Shown here: one piece after another, positions 35,161 to 46,951 of the stretch | How the letters are laid out: each line of letters begins with the position of its first letter | Numbering within the stretch: position 1 is the stretch's first letter | From: Loxodes magnus | Lineage: Eukaryota; Ciliophora; Karyorelictea; Loxodida; Loxodidae | DNA length: 64,000 nt | Direction: 5' to 3' | Assembly: GCA_946699065.1 (NCBI GenBank) | Contig: CAMPDV010002818.1 | Location: forward strand, 1-64,000 | The notes under the pieces: model-generated | What the model was told of the DNA's origin: nothing | Seen by the model: only the letters and a program-made list of their open reading frames with translations | Database searches by the model: none | Position numbers and translations under genes: made by a program

Positions 35161-37621
35161 TAGAATTTCAGTTTTAAGGATTATGCTTCGAGAAGTAATA
35201 AGTATTTAGAAAAGTGAAGAAGTAAAGTAAGAAAGGAAGATAGAATTTCAGTTTTAAAGATTATGCTTTTAAAGGTAATAAGTATTTAGAAAAGTGAAGA
35301 AGTAAAGTAAGAAAGGAAGATAGAATTTCAGTTTTAAGGAGTATGCTTTGAGAGTAATAAGTATTTTGAAAAGTGAAGAAGTAAAGTAAGAAAAGAAGAT
35401 AGAATTTCAGTTTTAAAGATTATGATTTTAGAGGTAATAAGTATTTTGAAAAGTGAAGAAGTAAAGTAAGAAAGGAAGATAGAATTTCAGTTTTAAGGAG
35501 TATGCTTTGAGAAGTAATAAGTATTTTGAAAAGTGAATAAGTAAAGTAAGAAAAGAAGATAGAATTTCAGTTTTAAGGAGTTTGCTTTGAGAGTAATAAG
35601 TATTTTGAAAAGTGAAGAAGTAAAGTAAGAAAAGAAGATAGAATTTCAGTTTTAAAGATTATGCTTTGAGAGTAATAAGTATTTAGAAAAGTGAAGAAGT
35701 AAAGTAAGAAAAGAAGATAGAATTTCAGTTTTAAGGAGTATGCTTTGAGAGTAATAAGTATTTAGAAAAGTGAAGAAGTAAAGTAAGAAAAGAAGATAGA
35801 ATTTCAGTTTTAAAGATTATGCTTTTAGAGGTAATAAGTATTTAGAAAAGTGAAGAAGTAAAGTAAGAAAGGAAGATAGAATTTCAGTTTTAAGGAGTTT
35901 GCTTTGAGAGTAATAAGTATTTAGAAAAGTGAAGAAGTAAAGTAAGAAAGGAAGATAGAATTTCAGTTTTAAGGAGTTTGCTTTGAGAGTAATAAGTATT
36001 TAGAAAAGTGAAGAAGTAAAGTAAGAAAAGAAGATAGAATTTCAGTTTTAAGGAGTATGCTTTTAAAGGTAATAAGTATTTAGAAAAGTAAATAAGTAAA
36101 GTAAGAAAAGAAGATAGAATTTCAGTTTTAAGGAGTATGCTTTTAAAGGTAATAAGTATTTAGAAAAGTAAATAAGTAAAGTAAGAAAAGAAGATAGAAT
36201 TTCAGTTTTAAGGAGTATGCTTTGAGAGTAATAAGTATTTTTAAAAGTGAAGAAGTAAAGTAAGAAAGGAAGATAGAATTTCAGTTTTAAGGAGTATGCT
36301 TTGAGAGTAATAAGTATTTTGAAAAGTGAAGAAGTAAAGTAAGAAAGGAAGATAGAATTTCAGTTTTAAAGATTATGCTTTTAAAGGTAATAAGTATTTA
36401 GAAAAGTGAAGAAGTAAAGTAAGAAAGGAAGATAGAATTTCAGTTTTAAAGATTATGCTTTGATAGTAATAAGTATTTTTAAAAGTGAAGAAGTAAAGTA
36501 AGAAAAGAAGATAGAATTTCAGTTTTAAGGAGTATGCTTTTAAAGGTATAAGTATTTTTAAAAGTGAAGAAGTAAAGTAAGAAAGGAAGATAGAATTTCA
36601 GTTTTAAAGTTATGCTTTGAGAAGTAATAAATATTTAGAAAATTGAAGAAGTAAAGTAAGAAAAGAAGATAGAATTTCAGTTTTAAGGAGTATGCTTCGA
36701 GAAGTAATAAATATTTAGAAAAGTGAAGAAGTAAAGTAAGAAAGGAAGATAGAATTTCAGTTTTAAAGATTATGCTTTGAGAGTAATAAGTATTTAGAAA
36801 AGTGAAGAAGTAAAGTAATAAAAGAAGATAGAATTTCAGTTTTAAGGAGTATGCTTCGAGAAGTAATAAGTATTTAGAAAAGTGAAGAAGTAAAGTAAGA
36901 AAAGAAGATAGAATTTCAGTTTTAAAGATTATGATTTTAGAGGTAATAAGTATTTTGAAAAGTGAAGAAGTAAAGTAAGAAAGGAAGATAGAATTTCAGT
37001 TTTAAGGAGTATGCTTTGAGAGTAATAAGTATTTAGAAAAGTGAAGAAGTAAAGTAAGAAAAGAAGATAGAATTTCAGTTTTAAGGAGTATGCTTTGAGA
37101 GTAATAAGTATTTTTAAAAGTGAAGAAGTAAAGTAAGAAAGGAAGATAGAATTTCAGTTTTAAGGAGTTTGCTTTGAGAGTAATAAGTATTTTGAAAAGT
37201 GATGAAGTAAAGTAAGAAAAGAAGATAGAATTTCAGTTTTAAAGATTATGCTTTGAGAGTAATAAGTATTTAGAAAAGTGAAGAAGTAAAGTAAGAAAAG
37301 AAGATAGAATTTCAGTTTTAAGGAGTATGCTTCGAGAAGTAATAAGTATTTAGAAAAGTGAAGAAGTAAAGTAAGAAAGGAAGATAGAATTTCAGTTTTA
37401 AAGATTATGCTTTGAGAAGTAATAAGTATTTTTAAAAGTGAAGAAGTAAAGTAAGAAAGGAAGATAGAATTTCAGTTTTAAGGAGTTTGCTTTGAGAGTA
37501 ATAAGTATTTTGAAAAGTGAAGAAGTAAAGTAAGAAAAGAAGATAGAATTTCAGTTTTAAGGAGTATGCTTTTAAAGGTAATAAGTATTTAGAAAAGTAA
37601 ATAAGTAAAGTAAGAAAAGAA

Positions 37622-37992
37622 GATAGAATTTCAGTTTTAAGGAGTATGCTTTGTAAGAAAAAAGTAATAAGTATTTTAAGTATTTTTAAAAGTGAAGAAG
37701 TAAAGTAAGAAAAAGAAGATAGAATTTCAGTTTTAAGGTAAAGTAAGAAAAGAAGATGCTTTGAGAGTAATAAGTATTTTGAAAAGTGATGAAAAGTAAA
37801 GTAAGAAAAGGAAGATAGAATTTCAGTTTTAAAGATTATGCTTTGAGAGTAATAAGTATTTTTAAAAGTGAAGAAGTAAAGTAAGAAAGGAAGATAGAAT
37901 TTCAGTTTTAAGAAAAGAAGAAGGAGTATGCTTTGAGTATTTTTAAAAGTAATAAGTATTTTGAAAAGTGAATAAGTAAAGTAAGAAAAGAA
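37622..37992 (+). repeat. Scrambled zone: monomers of 96, 96, 79 and 100 bp
   Basis: Four monomers start at 37,622, 37,718, 37,814 and 37,893. Three are swollen. The first carries an extra TAAGAAAAA and a doubled AAGTATTTT. In the second, AGTA is replaced by a 3' monomer tail containing TAAAGTAAGAAAAGAAG, and GATGAAAAG stands in place of GAAGAAG. In the fourth, AAGAAAAGAAG and TATTTTTAAAAG-like pieces are inserted. All inserted bases resemble other parts of the same monomer, so local template switching during repair could have made them. An error in assembling or polishing a difficult join could look similar. The zone lies close to the border between the two domains. Confidence 0.88.
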
Positions 37993-38230
37993 GATAGAAT
38001 TTCAGTTTTAAAGAGTATGCTTTGAGAGTAATAAGTATTTAGAAAAGTGAAGAAGTAAAGTAAGAAAGGAAGATAGAATTTCAGTTTTAAAGATTATGTT
38101 TTGAGAAGTAATAAGTATTTAGAAAAGTGAAGAAGTAAAGTAAGAAAAGAAGATAGAATTTCAGTTTTAAGGAGTTTGCTTTGAGAGTAATAAGTATTTT
38201 GAAAAGTGAAGAAGTAAAGTAAGAAAAGAA
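37993..38230 (+). repeat. Last three left-type monomers
   Basis: Monomers start at 37,993 (79 bp, AAAGAGTATG/TGAGAG), 38,072 (80 bp, with the unique form TTATGTTTTGAG) and 38,152 (79 bp, GGAGTTTG/TGAGAG). They are ordinary left-domain types, so the scrambling ended before the domain change. The last AAGGAA unit end in the window is at about 38,070. Confidence 0.85.
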
Positions 38231-38600
38231 GATAGAATTTCAGTTTTAAGGAGTATGCTTTGAGAAGTAATAAGTATTTAGAAAAGTGAAGAAGTAAAGT
38301 AAGAAAAGAAGATAGAATTTGAGTTTTAAGGAGTATGCTTTGAGAAGTAATAAGTATTTAGAAAAGTGAAGAAGTAAAGTAAGAAAAGAAGATAGAATTT
38401 GAGTTTTAAGGAGTATGCTTTGAGAAGTAATAAGTATTTAGAAAAGTGAAGAAGTAAAGTAAGAAAAGAAGATAGAATTTGAGTTTTAAGGAGTATGCTT
38501 TGAGAAGTAATAAGTATTTAGAAAAGTGAAGAAGTAAAGTAAGAAAAGAAGATAGAATTTCAGTTTTAAGGAGTATGCTTTGAGAAGTAATAAGTATTTG

Positions 38601-39460
38601 GAAAAGTGAAGAAGTAAAGTAAGAAAAGAAGATAGAATTTGAGTTTTAAGGAGTATGCTTTGAGAAGTAATAAGTATTTAGAAAAGTGAAGAAGTAAAGT
38701 AAGAAAAGAAGATAGAATTTCAGTTTTAAGGAGTATGCTTTGAGAAGTAATAAGTATTTAGAAAAGTGAAGAAGTAAAGTAAGAAAAGAAGATAGAATTT
38801 GAGTTTTAAGGAGTATGCTTTGAGAAGTAATAAGTATTTAGAAAAGTGAAGAAGTAAAGTAAGAAAAGAAAATAGAATTTGAGTTTTAAGGAGTATGCTT
38901 TGAGAAGTAATAGGTATTTTTAAAAGTGAAGAAGTAAAGTAAGAAAAGAAGATAGAATTTGAGTTTTAAGGAGTATGCTTTGAGAAGTATTAAGTATTTA
39001 GAAAAGTGAAGAGTTAAAGTAAGAAAAGAAGATAGAATTTCAGTTTTAAGGAGTATGCTTTGAGAAGTAATAAGTATTTAGAAAAGTGAAGAAGTAAAGT
39101 AAGAAAAGAAGATAGAATTTGAGTTTTAAGGAGTATGCTTTGAGAAGTAATAAGTATTTGGAAAAGTGAAGAAGTAAAGTAAGAAAAGAAGATAGAATTT
39201 GAGTTTTAAGGAGTATGCTTTGAGAAGTAATAAGTATTTTGAAAAGTGAAGAAGTAAAGTAAGAAAACAAGATAGAATTTCAGTTTTAAGGAGTATGCTT
39301 TGAGAAGTAATAAGTATTTTTAAAAGTGAAGAAGTAAAGTAAGAAAAGAAGATAGAATTTGAGTTTTAAGGAGTATGCTTTGAGAAGTAATAAGTATTTA
39401 GAAAAGTGAAGAAGTAAAGTAAGAAAAGAAGATAGAATTTGAGTTTTAAGGAGTATGCTT
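38601..39460 (+). repeat. Right-domain HOR, copy 1 (offset 2,000 bp)
   Basis: About eleven monomers recur at 40,601-41,460 with an exact 2,000-bp offset, or 25 monomers. Both copies carry the rare AATAGAATTT start (38,871 and 40,871) followed by TAGGTATTTTTAAAAG, then ATTAAG with GAGTTAAAG, then AAGAAAACAA. I counted one or two single-base differences, for example G against A near 39,160 and 41,160. Outside these limits the diagnostic sites disagree. Confidence 0.82.
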
Positions 39461-40600
39461 TGAGAAGTAATAAGTATTTGGAAAAGTGAAGAAGTAAAGT
39501 AAGAAAAGAAGATAGAATTTCAGTTTTAAGGAGTATGCTTTGAGAAGTAATAAGTATTTAGAAAAGTGAAGAAGTAAAGTAAGAAAAGAAGATAGAATTT
39601 GAGTTTTAAGGAGTATGCTTTGAGAAGTAATAAGTATTTAGAAAAGTGAAGAAGTAAAGTAAGAAAAGAAGATAGAATTTGAGTTTTAAGGAGTATGCTT
39701 TGAGAAGTAATAAGTATTTGGAAAAGTGAAGAAGTAAAGTAAGAAAAGAAGATAGAATTTGAGTTTTAAGGAGTATGCTTTGAGAAGTAATAAGTATTTA
39801 GAAAAGTGAAGAAGTAAAGTAAGAAAAGAAGATAGAATTTCAGTTTTAAGGAGTATGCTTTGAGAAGTATTAAGTATTTAGAAAAGTGAAGAGTTAAAGT
39901 AAGAAAAGAAGATAGAATTTCAGTTTTAAGGAGTATGCTTTGAGAAGTAATAAGTATTTTGAAAAGTGAAGAAGTAAAGTAAGAAAAGAAGATAGAATTT
40001 GAGTTTTAAGGAGTATGCTTTGAGAAGTAATAAGTATTTGGAAAAGTGAAGAAGTAAAGTAAGAAAAGAAGATAGAATTTGAGTTTTAAGGAGTATGCTT
40101 TGAGAAGTATTAAGTATTTAGAAAAGTGAAGAGTTAAAGTAAGAAAAGAAGATAGAATTTCAGTTTTAAGGAGTATGCTTTGAGAAGTAATAAGTATTTG
40201 GAAAAGTGAAGAAGTAAAGTAAGAAAAGAAGATAGAATTTGAGTTTTAAGGAGTATGCTTTGAGAAGTAATAAGTATTTAGAAAAGTGAAGAAGTAAAGT
40301 AAGAAAAGAAGATAGAATTTGAGTTTTAAGGAGTATGCTTTGAGAAGTAATAAGTATTTAGAAAAGTGAAGAAGTAAAGTAAGAAAAGAAGATAGAATTT
40401 GAGTTTTAAGGAGTATGCTTTGAGAAGTAATAAGTATTTAGAAAAGTGAAGAAGTAAAGTAAGAAAAGAAGATAGAATTTGAGTTTTAAGGAGTATGCTT
40501 TGAGAAGTAATAAGTATTTAGAAAAGTGAAGAGTTAAAGTAAGAAAAGAAGATAGAATTTGAGTTTTAAGGAGTATGCTTTGAGAAGTAATAAGTATTTA

Positions 40601-41460
40601 GAAAAGTGAAGAAGTAAAGTAAGAAAAGAAGATAGAATTTGAGTTTTAAGGAGTATGCTTTGAGAAGTAATAAGTATTTAGAAAAGTGAAGAAGTAAAGT
40701 AAGAAAAGAAGATAGAATTTCAGTTTTAAGGAGTATGCTTTGAGAAGTAATAAGTATTTAGAAAAGTGAAGAAGTAAAGTAAGAAAAGAAGATAGAATTT
40801 GAGTTTTAAGGAGTATGCTTTGAGAAGTAATAAGTATTTAGAAAAGTGAAGAAGTAAAGTAAGAAAAGAAAATAGAATTTGAGTTTTAAGGAGTATGCTT
40901 TGAGAAGTAATAGGTATTTTTAAAAGTGAAGAAGTAAAGTAAGAAAAGAAGATAGAATTTGAGTTTTAAGGAGTATGCTTTGAGAAGTATTAAGTATTTA
41001 GAAAAGTGAAGAGTTAAAGTAAGAAAAGAAGATAGAATTTCAGTTTTAAGGAGTATGCTTTGAGAAGTAATAAGTATTTAGAAAAGTGAAGAAGTAAAGT
41101 AAGAAAAGAAGATAGAATTTGAGTTTTAAGGAGTATGCTTTGAGAAGTAATAAGTATTTAGAAAAGTGAAGAAGTAAAGTAAGAAAAGAAGATAGAATTT
41201 GAGTTTTAAGGAGTATGCTTTGAGAAGTAATAAGTATTTTGAAAAGTGAAGAAGTAAAGTAAGAAAACAAGATAGAATTTCAGTTTTAAGGAGTATGCTT
41301 TGAGAAGTAATAAGTATTTTTAAAAGTGAAGAAGTAAAGTAAGAAAAGAAGATAGAATTTGAGTTTTAAGGAGTATGCTTTGAGAAGTAATAAGTATTTA
41401 GAAAAGTGAAGAAGTAAAGTAAGAAAAGAAGATAGAATTTGAGTTTTAAGGAGTATGCTT
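40601..41460 (+). repeat. Right-domain HOR, copy 2 (offset 2,000 bp)
   Basis: This is the downstream partner of 38,601-39,460. A part of it, 41,031-41,340, including the AAGAAAACAA unit end and the following TATTTTTA monomer, appears a third time at 42,231-42,540, exactly 1,200 bp downstream. A diverged fourth version lies at 46,952-47,270. Confidence 0.82.
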
Positions 41461-42230
41461 TGAGAAGTAATAAGTATTTAGAAAAGTGAAGAGTTAAAGT
41501 AAGAAAAGAAGATAGAATTTCAGTTTTAAGGAGTATGCTTTGAGAAGTAATAAGTATTTAGAAAAGTGAAGAAGTAAAGTAAGAAAAGAAGATAGAATTT
41601 GAGTTTTAAGGAGTATGCTTTGAGAAGTAATAAGTATTTTGAAAAGTGAAGAAGTAAAGTAAGAAAAGAAGATAGAATTTCAGTTTTAAGGAGTATGCTT
41701 TGAGAAGTAATAAGTATTTAGAAAAGTGAAGAGTTAAAGTAAGAAAAGAAGATAGAATTTGAGTTTTAAGGAGTATGCTTTGAGAAGTAATAAGTATTTT
41801 GAAAAGTGAAGAAGTAAAGTAAAAAAAGAAGATAGAATTTGAGTTTTAAGGAGTATGCTTTGAGAAGTAATAAGTATTTAGAAAAGTGAAGAAGTAAAGT
41901 AAAAAAAGAAGATAGAATTTGAGTTTTAAGGAGTATGCTTTGAGAAGTAATAAGTATTTGGAAAAGTGAAGAAGTAAAGTAAGAAAAGAAGATAGAATTT
42001 GAGTTTTAAGGAGTATGCTTTGAGAAGTAATAAGTATTTAGAAAAGTGAAGAAGTAAAGTAAGAAAAGAAGATAGAATTTCAGTTTTAAGGAGTATGCTT
42101 TGAGAAGTAATAAGTATTTAGAAAAGTGAAGAAGTAAAGTAAGAAAAGAAGATAGAATTTCAGTTTTAAGGAGTATGCTTTGAGAAGTAATAAGTATTTT
42201 GAAAAGTGAAGAAGTAAAGTAAGAAAAGAA

Positions 42231-45200
42231 GATAGAATTTCAGTTTTAAGGAGTATGCTTTGAGAAGTAATAAGTATTTAGAAAAGTGAAGAAGTAAAGT
42301 AAGAAAAGAAGATAGAATTTGAGTTTTAAGGAGTATGCTTTGAGAAGTAATAAGTATTTAGAAAAGTGAAGAAGTAAAGTAAGAAAAGAAGATAGAATTT
42401 GAGTTTTAAGGAGTATGCTTTGAGAAGTAATAAGTATTTTGAAAAGTGAAGAAGTAAAGTAAGAAAACAAGATAGAATTTCAGTTTTAAGGAGTATGCTT
42501 TGAGAAGTAATAAGTATTTTTAAAAGTGAAGAAGTAAAGTAAGAAAAGAAGATAGAATTTCAGTTTTAAGGAGTATGCTTTGAGAAGTAATAAGTATTTA
42601 GAAAAGTGAAGAAGTAAAGTAAGAAAAGAAGATAGAATTTGAGTTTTAAGGAGTATGCTTTGAGAAGTAATAAGTATTTGGAAAAGTGAAGAAGTAAAGT
42701 AAGAAAAGAAGATAGAATTTCAGTTTTAAGGAGTATGCTTTGAGAAGTAATAAGTATTTTGAAAAGTGAAGAAGTAAAGTAAGAAAAGAAGATAGAATTT
42801 CAGTTTTAAGGAGTATGCTTTGAGAAGTAATAAGTATTTAGAAAAGTGAAGAAGTAAAGTAAGAAAAGAAGATAGAATTTCAGTTTTAAGGAGTATGCTT
42901 TGAGAAGTAATAAGTATTTGGAAAAGTGAAGAAGTAAAGTAAGAAAAGAAGATAGAATTTGAGTTTTAAGGAGTATGCTTTGAGAAGTAATAAGTATTTT
43001 GAAAAGTGAAGAAGTAAAGTAAGAAAAGAAGATAGAATTTTAGTTTTAAGGAGTATGCTTTGAGAAGTAATAAGTATTTTGAAAAGTGAAGAAGTAAAGT
43101 AAGAAAAGAAGATAGAATTTCAGTTTTAAGGAGTATGCTTTGAGAAGTAATAAGTATTTTGAAAAGTGAAGAAGTAAAGTAAGAAAAGAAGATAGAATTT
43201 GAGTTTTAAGGAGTATGCTTTGAGAAGTAATAAGTATTTAGAAAAGTGAAGAAGTAAAGTAAGAAAAGAAGATAGAATTTGAGTTTTAAGGAGTATGCTT
43301 TGAGAAGTAATAAGTATTTTGAAAAGTGAAGAAGTAAAGTAAGAAAAGAAGATAGAATTTCAGTTTTAAGGAGTATGCTTTGAGAAGTAATAAGTATTTG
43401 GAAAAGTGAAGAAGTAAAGTAAGAAAAGAAAATAGAATTTCAGTTTTAAGTAGTATGCTCTGAGAAGTAATAAGTATTTGGAAAAGTGAAGAAGTAAAGT
43501 AAGAAAAGAAGATAGAATTTGAGTTTTAAGGAGTATGCTTTGAGAAGTAATAAGTATTTTTAAAAGTGAAGAAGTAAAGTAAGAAAAGAAGATAGAATTT
43601 CAGTTTTAAGGAGTATGCTTTGAGAAGTAATAAGTATTTAGAAAAGTGAAGAAGTAAAGTAAGAAAAGAAGATAGGAATTTGAGTTTTAAGGAGTATGCT
43701 TTGAGAAGTAATAAGTATTTAGAAAAGTGAAGAAGTAAAGTAAGAAAAGAAGATAGAATTTGAGTTTTAAGGAGTATGCTTTGAGAAGTAATAAGTATTT
43801 TGAAAAGTGAAGAAGTAATAGTAAGAAAAGAAGATAGAATTTCAGTTTTAAGGAGTATGCTTTGAGAAGTAATAAGTATTTGGAAAAGTGAAGAAGTAAA
43901 GTAAGAAAAGAAAATAGAATTTCAGTTTTAAGTAGTATGCTCTGAGAAGTAATAAGTATTTGGAAAAGTGAAGAAGTAAAGTAAGAAAAGAAGATAGAAT
44001 TTGAGTTTTAAGGAGTATGCTTTGAGAAGTAATAAGTATTTTTAAAAGTGAAGAAGTAAAGTAAGAAAAGAAGATAGAATTTCAGTTTTAAGGAGTATGC
44101 TTTGAGAAGTAATAAGTATTTAGAAAAGTGAAGAAGTAAAGTAAGAAAAGAAGATATAATTTCAGTTTTAAGGAGTATGCTTTGAGAAGTAATAAGTATT
44201 TAGAAAAGTGAAGAAGTAAAGTAAGAAAAGAAGATAGAATTTCAGTTTTAAGGAGTATGCTTTGAGAAGTAATAAGTATTTAGAAAAGTGAAGAAGTAAA
44301 GTAAGAAAAGAAGATAGAATTTGAGTTTTAAGGAGTATGCTTTGAGAAGTAATAAGTATTTTGAAAAGTGAAGAAGTAAAGTAAGAAAAGAAGATAGAAT
44401 TTGAGTTTTAAGGAGTATGCTTTGAGAAGTAATAAGTATTTTTAAAAGTGAAGAAGTAAAGTAAGAAAAGAAGATAGAATTTCAGTTTTAAGGAGTATGC
44501 TTTGAGAAGTAATAAGTATTTGGAAAAGTGAAGAAGTAAAGTAAGAAAAGAAAATAGAATTTCAGTTTTAAGTAGTATGCTCTGAGAAGTAATAAGTATT
44601 TTGAAAAGTGAAGAAGTAAAGTAAGAAAAGAAGATAGAATTTCAGTTTTAAGGAGTATGCTTTGAGAAGTAATAAGTATTTTGAAAAGTGAAGAAGTAAA
44701 GTAAGAAAAGAAGATAGAATTTCAGTTTTAAGGAGTATGCTTTGAGAAGTAATAAGTATTTAGAAAAGTGAAGAAGTAAAGTAAGAAAAGAAGATAGAAT
44801 TTGAGTTTTAAGGAGTATGCTTTGAGAAGTAATAAGTATTTTGAAAAGTGAAGAAGTAAAGTAAGAAAAGAAGATAGAATTTGAGTTTTAAGGAGTATGC
44901 TTTGAGAAGTAATAAGTATTTGGAAAAGTGAAGAAGTAAAGTAAGAAAAGAAGATAGAATTTCAGTTTTAAGGAGTATGCTTTGAGAAGTAATAAGTATT
45001 TAGAAAAGTGAAGAAGTAAAGTAAGAAAAGAAGATAGAATTTGAGTTTTAAGGAGTATGCTTTGAGAAGTAATAAGTATTTAGAAAAGTGAAGAAGTAAA
45101 GTAAGAAAAGAAGATAGAATTTCAGTTTTAAGGAGTATGCTTTGAGAAGTAATAAGTATTTGGAAAAGTGAAGAAGTAAAGTAAGAAAAGAAAATAGAAT

Positions 45201-46951
45201 TTCAGTTTTAAGTAGTATGCTTTGAGAAGTAATAAGTATTTAGAAAAGTGAAGAAGTAAAGTAAGAAAAGAAGATAGAATTTCAGTTTTAAGGAGTATGC
45301 TTTGAGAAGTAATAAGTATTTAGAAAAGTGAAGAAGTAAAGTAAGAAAAGAAGATAGAATTTGAGTTTTAAGGAGTATGCTTTGAGAAGTAATAAGTATT
45401 TGGAACAGTGAAGAAGTAAAGTAAAAAAAGAAGATAGAATTTGAGTTTTAAGGAGTATGCTTTGAGAAGTAATAAGTATTTGGAAAAGTGAAGAAGTAAA
45501 GTAAGAAAAGAAGATAGAATTTGAGTTTTAAGGAGTATGCTTTGAGAAGTAATAAGTATTTAGAAAAGTGAAGAAGTAAAGTAAGAAAAGAAGATAGAAT
45601 TTTAGTTTTAAGGAGTATGCTTTGAGAAGTAATAAGTATTTTGAAAAGTGAAGAAGTAAAGTAAGAAAAGAAGATAGAATTTCAGTTTTAAGGAGTATGC
45701 TTTGAGAAGTAATAAGTATTTTGAAAAGTGAAGAAGTAAAGTAAGAAAAGAAGATAGAATTTCAGTTTTAAGGAGTATGCTTTGAGAAGTAATAAGTATT
45801 TGGAACAGTGAAGAAGTAAAGTAAAAAAAGAAGATAGAATTTTAGTTTTAAGGAGTATGCTTTGAGAAGTAATAAGTATTTTGAAAAGTGAAGAAGTAAA
45901 GTAAGAAAAGAAGATAGAATTTCAGTTTTAAGGAGTATGCTTTGAGAAGTAATAAGTATTTTGAAAAGTGAAGAAGTAAAGTAAGAAAAGAAGATAGAAT
46001 TTGAGTTTTAAGGAGTATGCTTTGAGAAGTAATAAGTATTTTGAAAAGTGAAGAAGTAAAGTAAGAAAAGAAGATAGAATTTGAGTTTTAAGGAGTATGC
46101 TTTGAGAAGTAATAAGTATTTTGAAAAGTGAAGAAGTAAAGTAAGAAAAGAAGATAGAATTTCAGTTTTAAGGAGTATGCTTTGAGAAGTAATAAGTATT
46201 TAGAAAAGTGAAGAAGTAAAGTAAGAAAAGAAGATAGAATTTGAGTTTTAAGGAGTATGCTTTGAGAAGTAATAAGTATTTAGAAAAGTGAAGAAGTAAA
46301 GTAAGAAAAGAAGATAGAATTTGAGTTTTAAGGAGTATGCTCTGAGAAGTATTAAGTATTTAGAAAAGTGAAGAAGTAAAGTAAGAAAAGAAGATAGAAT
46401 TTGAGTTTTAAGGAGTATGCTTTGAGAAGTAATAAGTATTTAGAAAAGTGAAGAAGTAAAGTAAGAAAAGAAGATAGAATTTGAGTTTTAAGGAGTATGC
46501 TTTGAGAAGTAATAAGTATTTGGAACAGTGAAGAAGTAAAGTAAAAAAAGAAGATAGAATTTGAGTTTTAAGGAGTATGCTTTGAGAAGTAATAAGTATT
46601 TGGAAAAGTGAAGAAGTAAAGTAAGAAAAGAAGATAGAATTTGAGTTTTAAGGAGTATGCTTTGAGAAGTATTAAGTATTTTGAAAAGTGAAGAAGTAAA
46701 GTAAGAAAAGAAGATAGAATTTGAGTTTTAAGGAGTATGCTTTGAGAAGTAATAAGTATTTTGAAAAGTGAAGAAGTAAAGTAAGAAAAGAAGATAGAAT
46801 TTCAGTTTTAAGGAGTATGCTTTGAGAAGTATTAAGTATTTTGAAAAGTGAAGAGTTAAAGTAAAAAAAGAAGATAGAATTTCAGTTTTAAGGAGTATGC
46901 TTTGAGAAGTAATAAGTATTTAGAAAAGTGAAGAAGTAAAGTAAAAAAGAA
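42231..46951 (+). repeat. 59-monomer HOR (~4.72 kb), copy 1
   Basis: Reading the diagnostic sites monomer by monomer, 42,231-43,590 matches 46,952-48,311 at an offset of 4,721 bp (17 monomers), and 44,073-45,832 matches 48,792-50,551 at 4,719 bp (22 monomers). Next, 45,833-46,632 matches 50,712-51,511 after a two-monomer gain in the second copy. Markers shared in order include AGTAG/CTCTG monomers, GATATAATTT (44,153), GGAACAG monomers, TTTTAGTTTT starts and the CTCTG/ATTAAG monomer. Six monomers at 43,591-44,072 and the last four (46,633-46,951) match poorly. Two single-base insertions near 43,676 and 43,820 are found only in this copy. Confidence 0.83.
43351..44072 (+). repeat. 482-bp internal repeat within the 59-mer
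   Basis: The series TATTTGG monomer, AATAG start with AGTAG/CTCTG, then GAG/TATTTTTA monomer occurs at 43,351-43,590 and again at 43,833-44,072. The AATAGAATTT landmarks are at 43,431 and 43,913. The offset of 482 bp equals six monomers plus the two extra bases noted near 43,676 and 43,820. This inner duplication is missing from the second 59-mer copy, where only one such trio (48,072-48,311) is seen, so it probably arose after, or was lost from, one of the copies. Confidence 0.75.

Larger units (their letters stand above)
1..37621 (+). repeat. Left domain: diverse 79/80-bp monomer subtypes
   Basis: This domain mixes many monomer subtypes. At positions about 18-25 the forms are AAGGAGTAT, AAGGAGTTT, AAAGATTAT, AAAGAGTAT and the shorter AAAGTTAT. 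At 31-40 they are TGAGAAGTAA, TGAGAGTAA (one base shorter), CGAGAAGTAA, TTAAAGGTAA, TTAAAGGTA (one base shorter) and TTAGAGGTAA. The TATTTAG, TATTTTG and TATTTTTA forms alternate near position 50, and GAAGAAG, GAATAAG or AAATAAG near 59. AAGGAA or AAAGAA ends the unit. These subtypes recur in ordered runs, so the domain is a patchwork of overlapping higher-order repeats. The diversity suggests an older or less recently homogenised region than the right domain. No gene or other element lies within it. Confidence 0.93.

Noticed and set aside
1-37621. AATAAA polyadenylation signal in the TAATAAATATTT variant
   Set aside because: The hexamer arises by one G-to-A change in an A-rich repeat, and there is no gene upstream of it.
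37622-37992. Insertion of a foreign mobile element at the domain border
   Set aside because: All extra bases can be matched to pieces of the monomer itself. There are no terminal repeats, target-site duplication or unique sequence.
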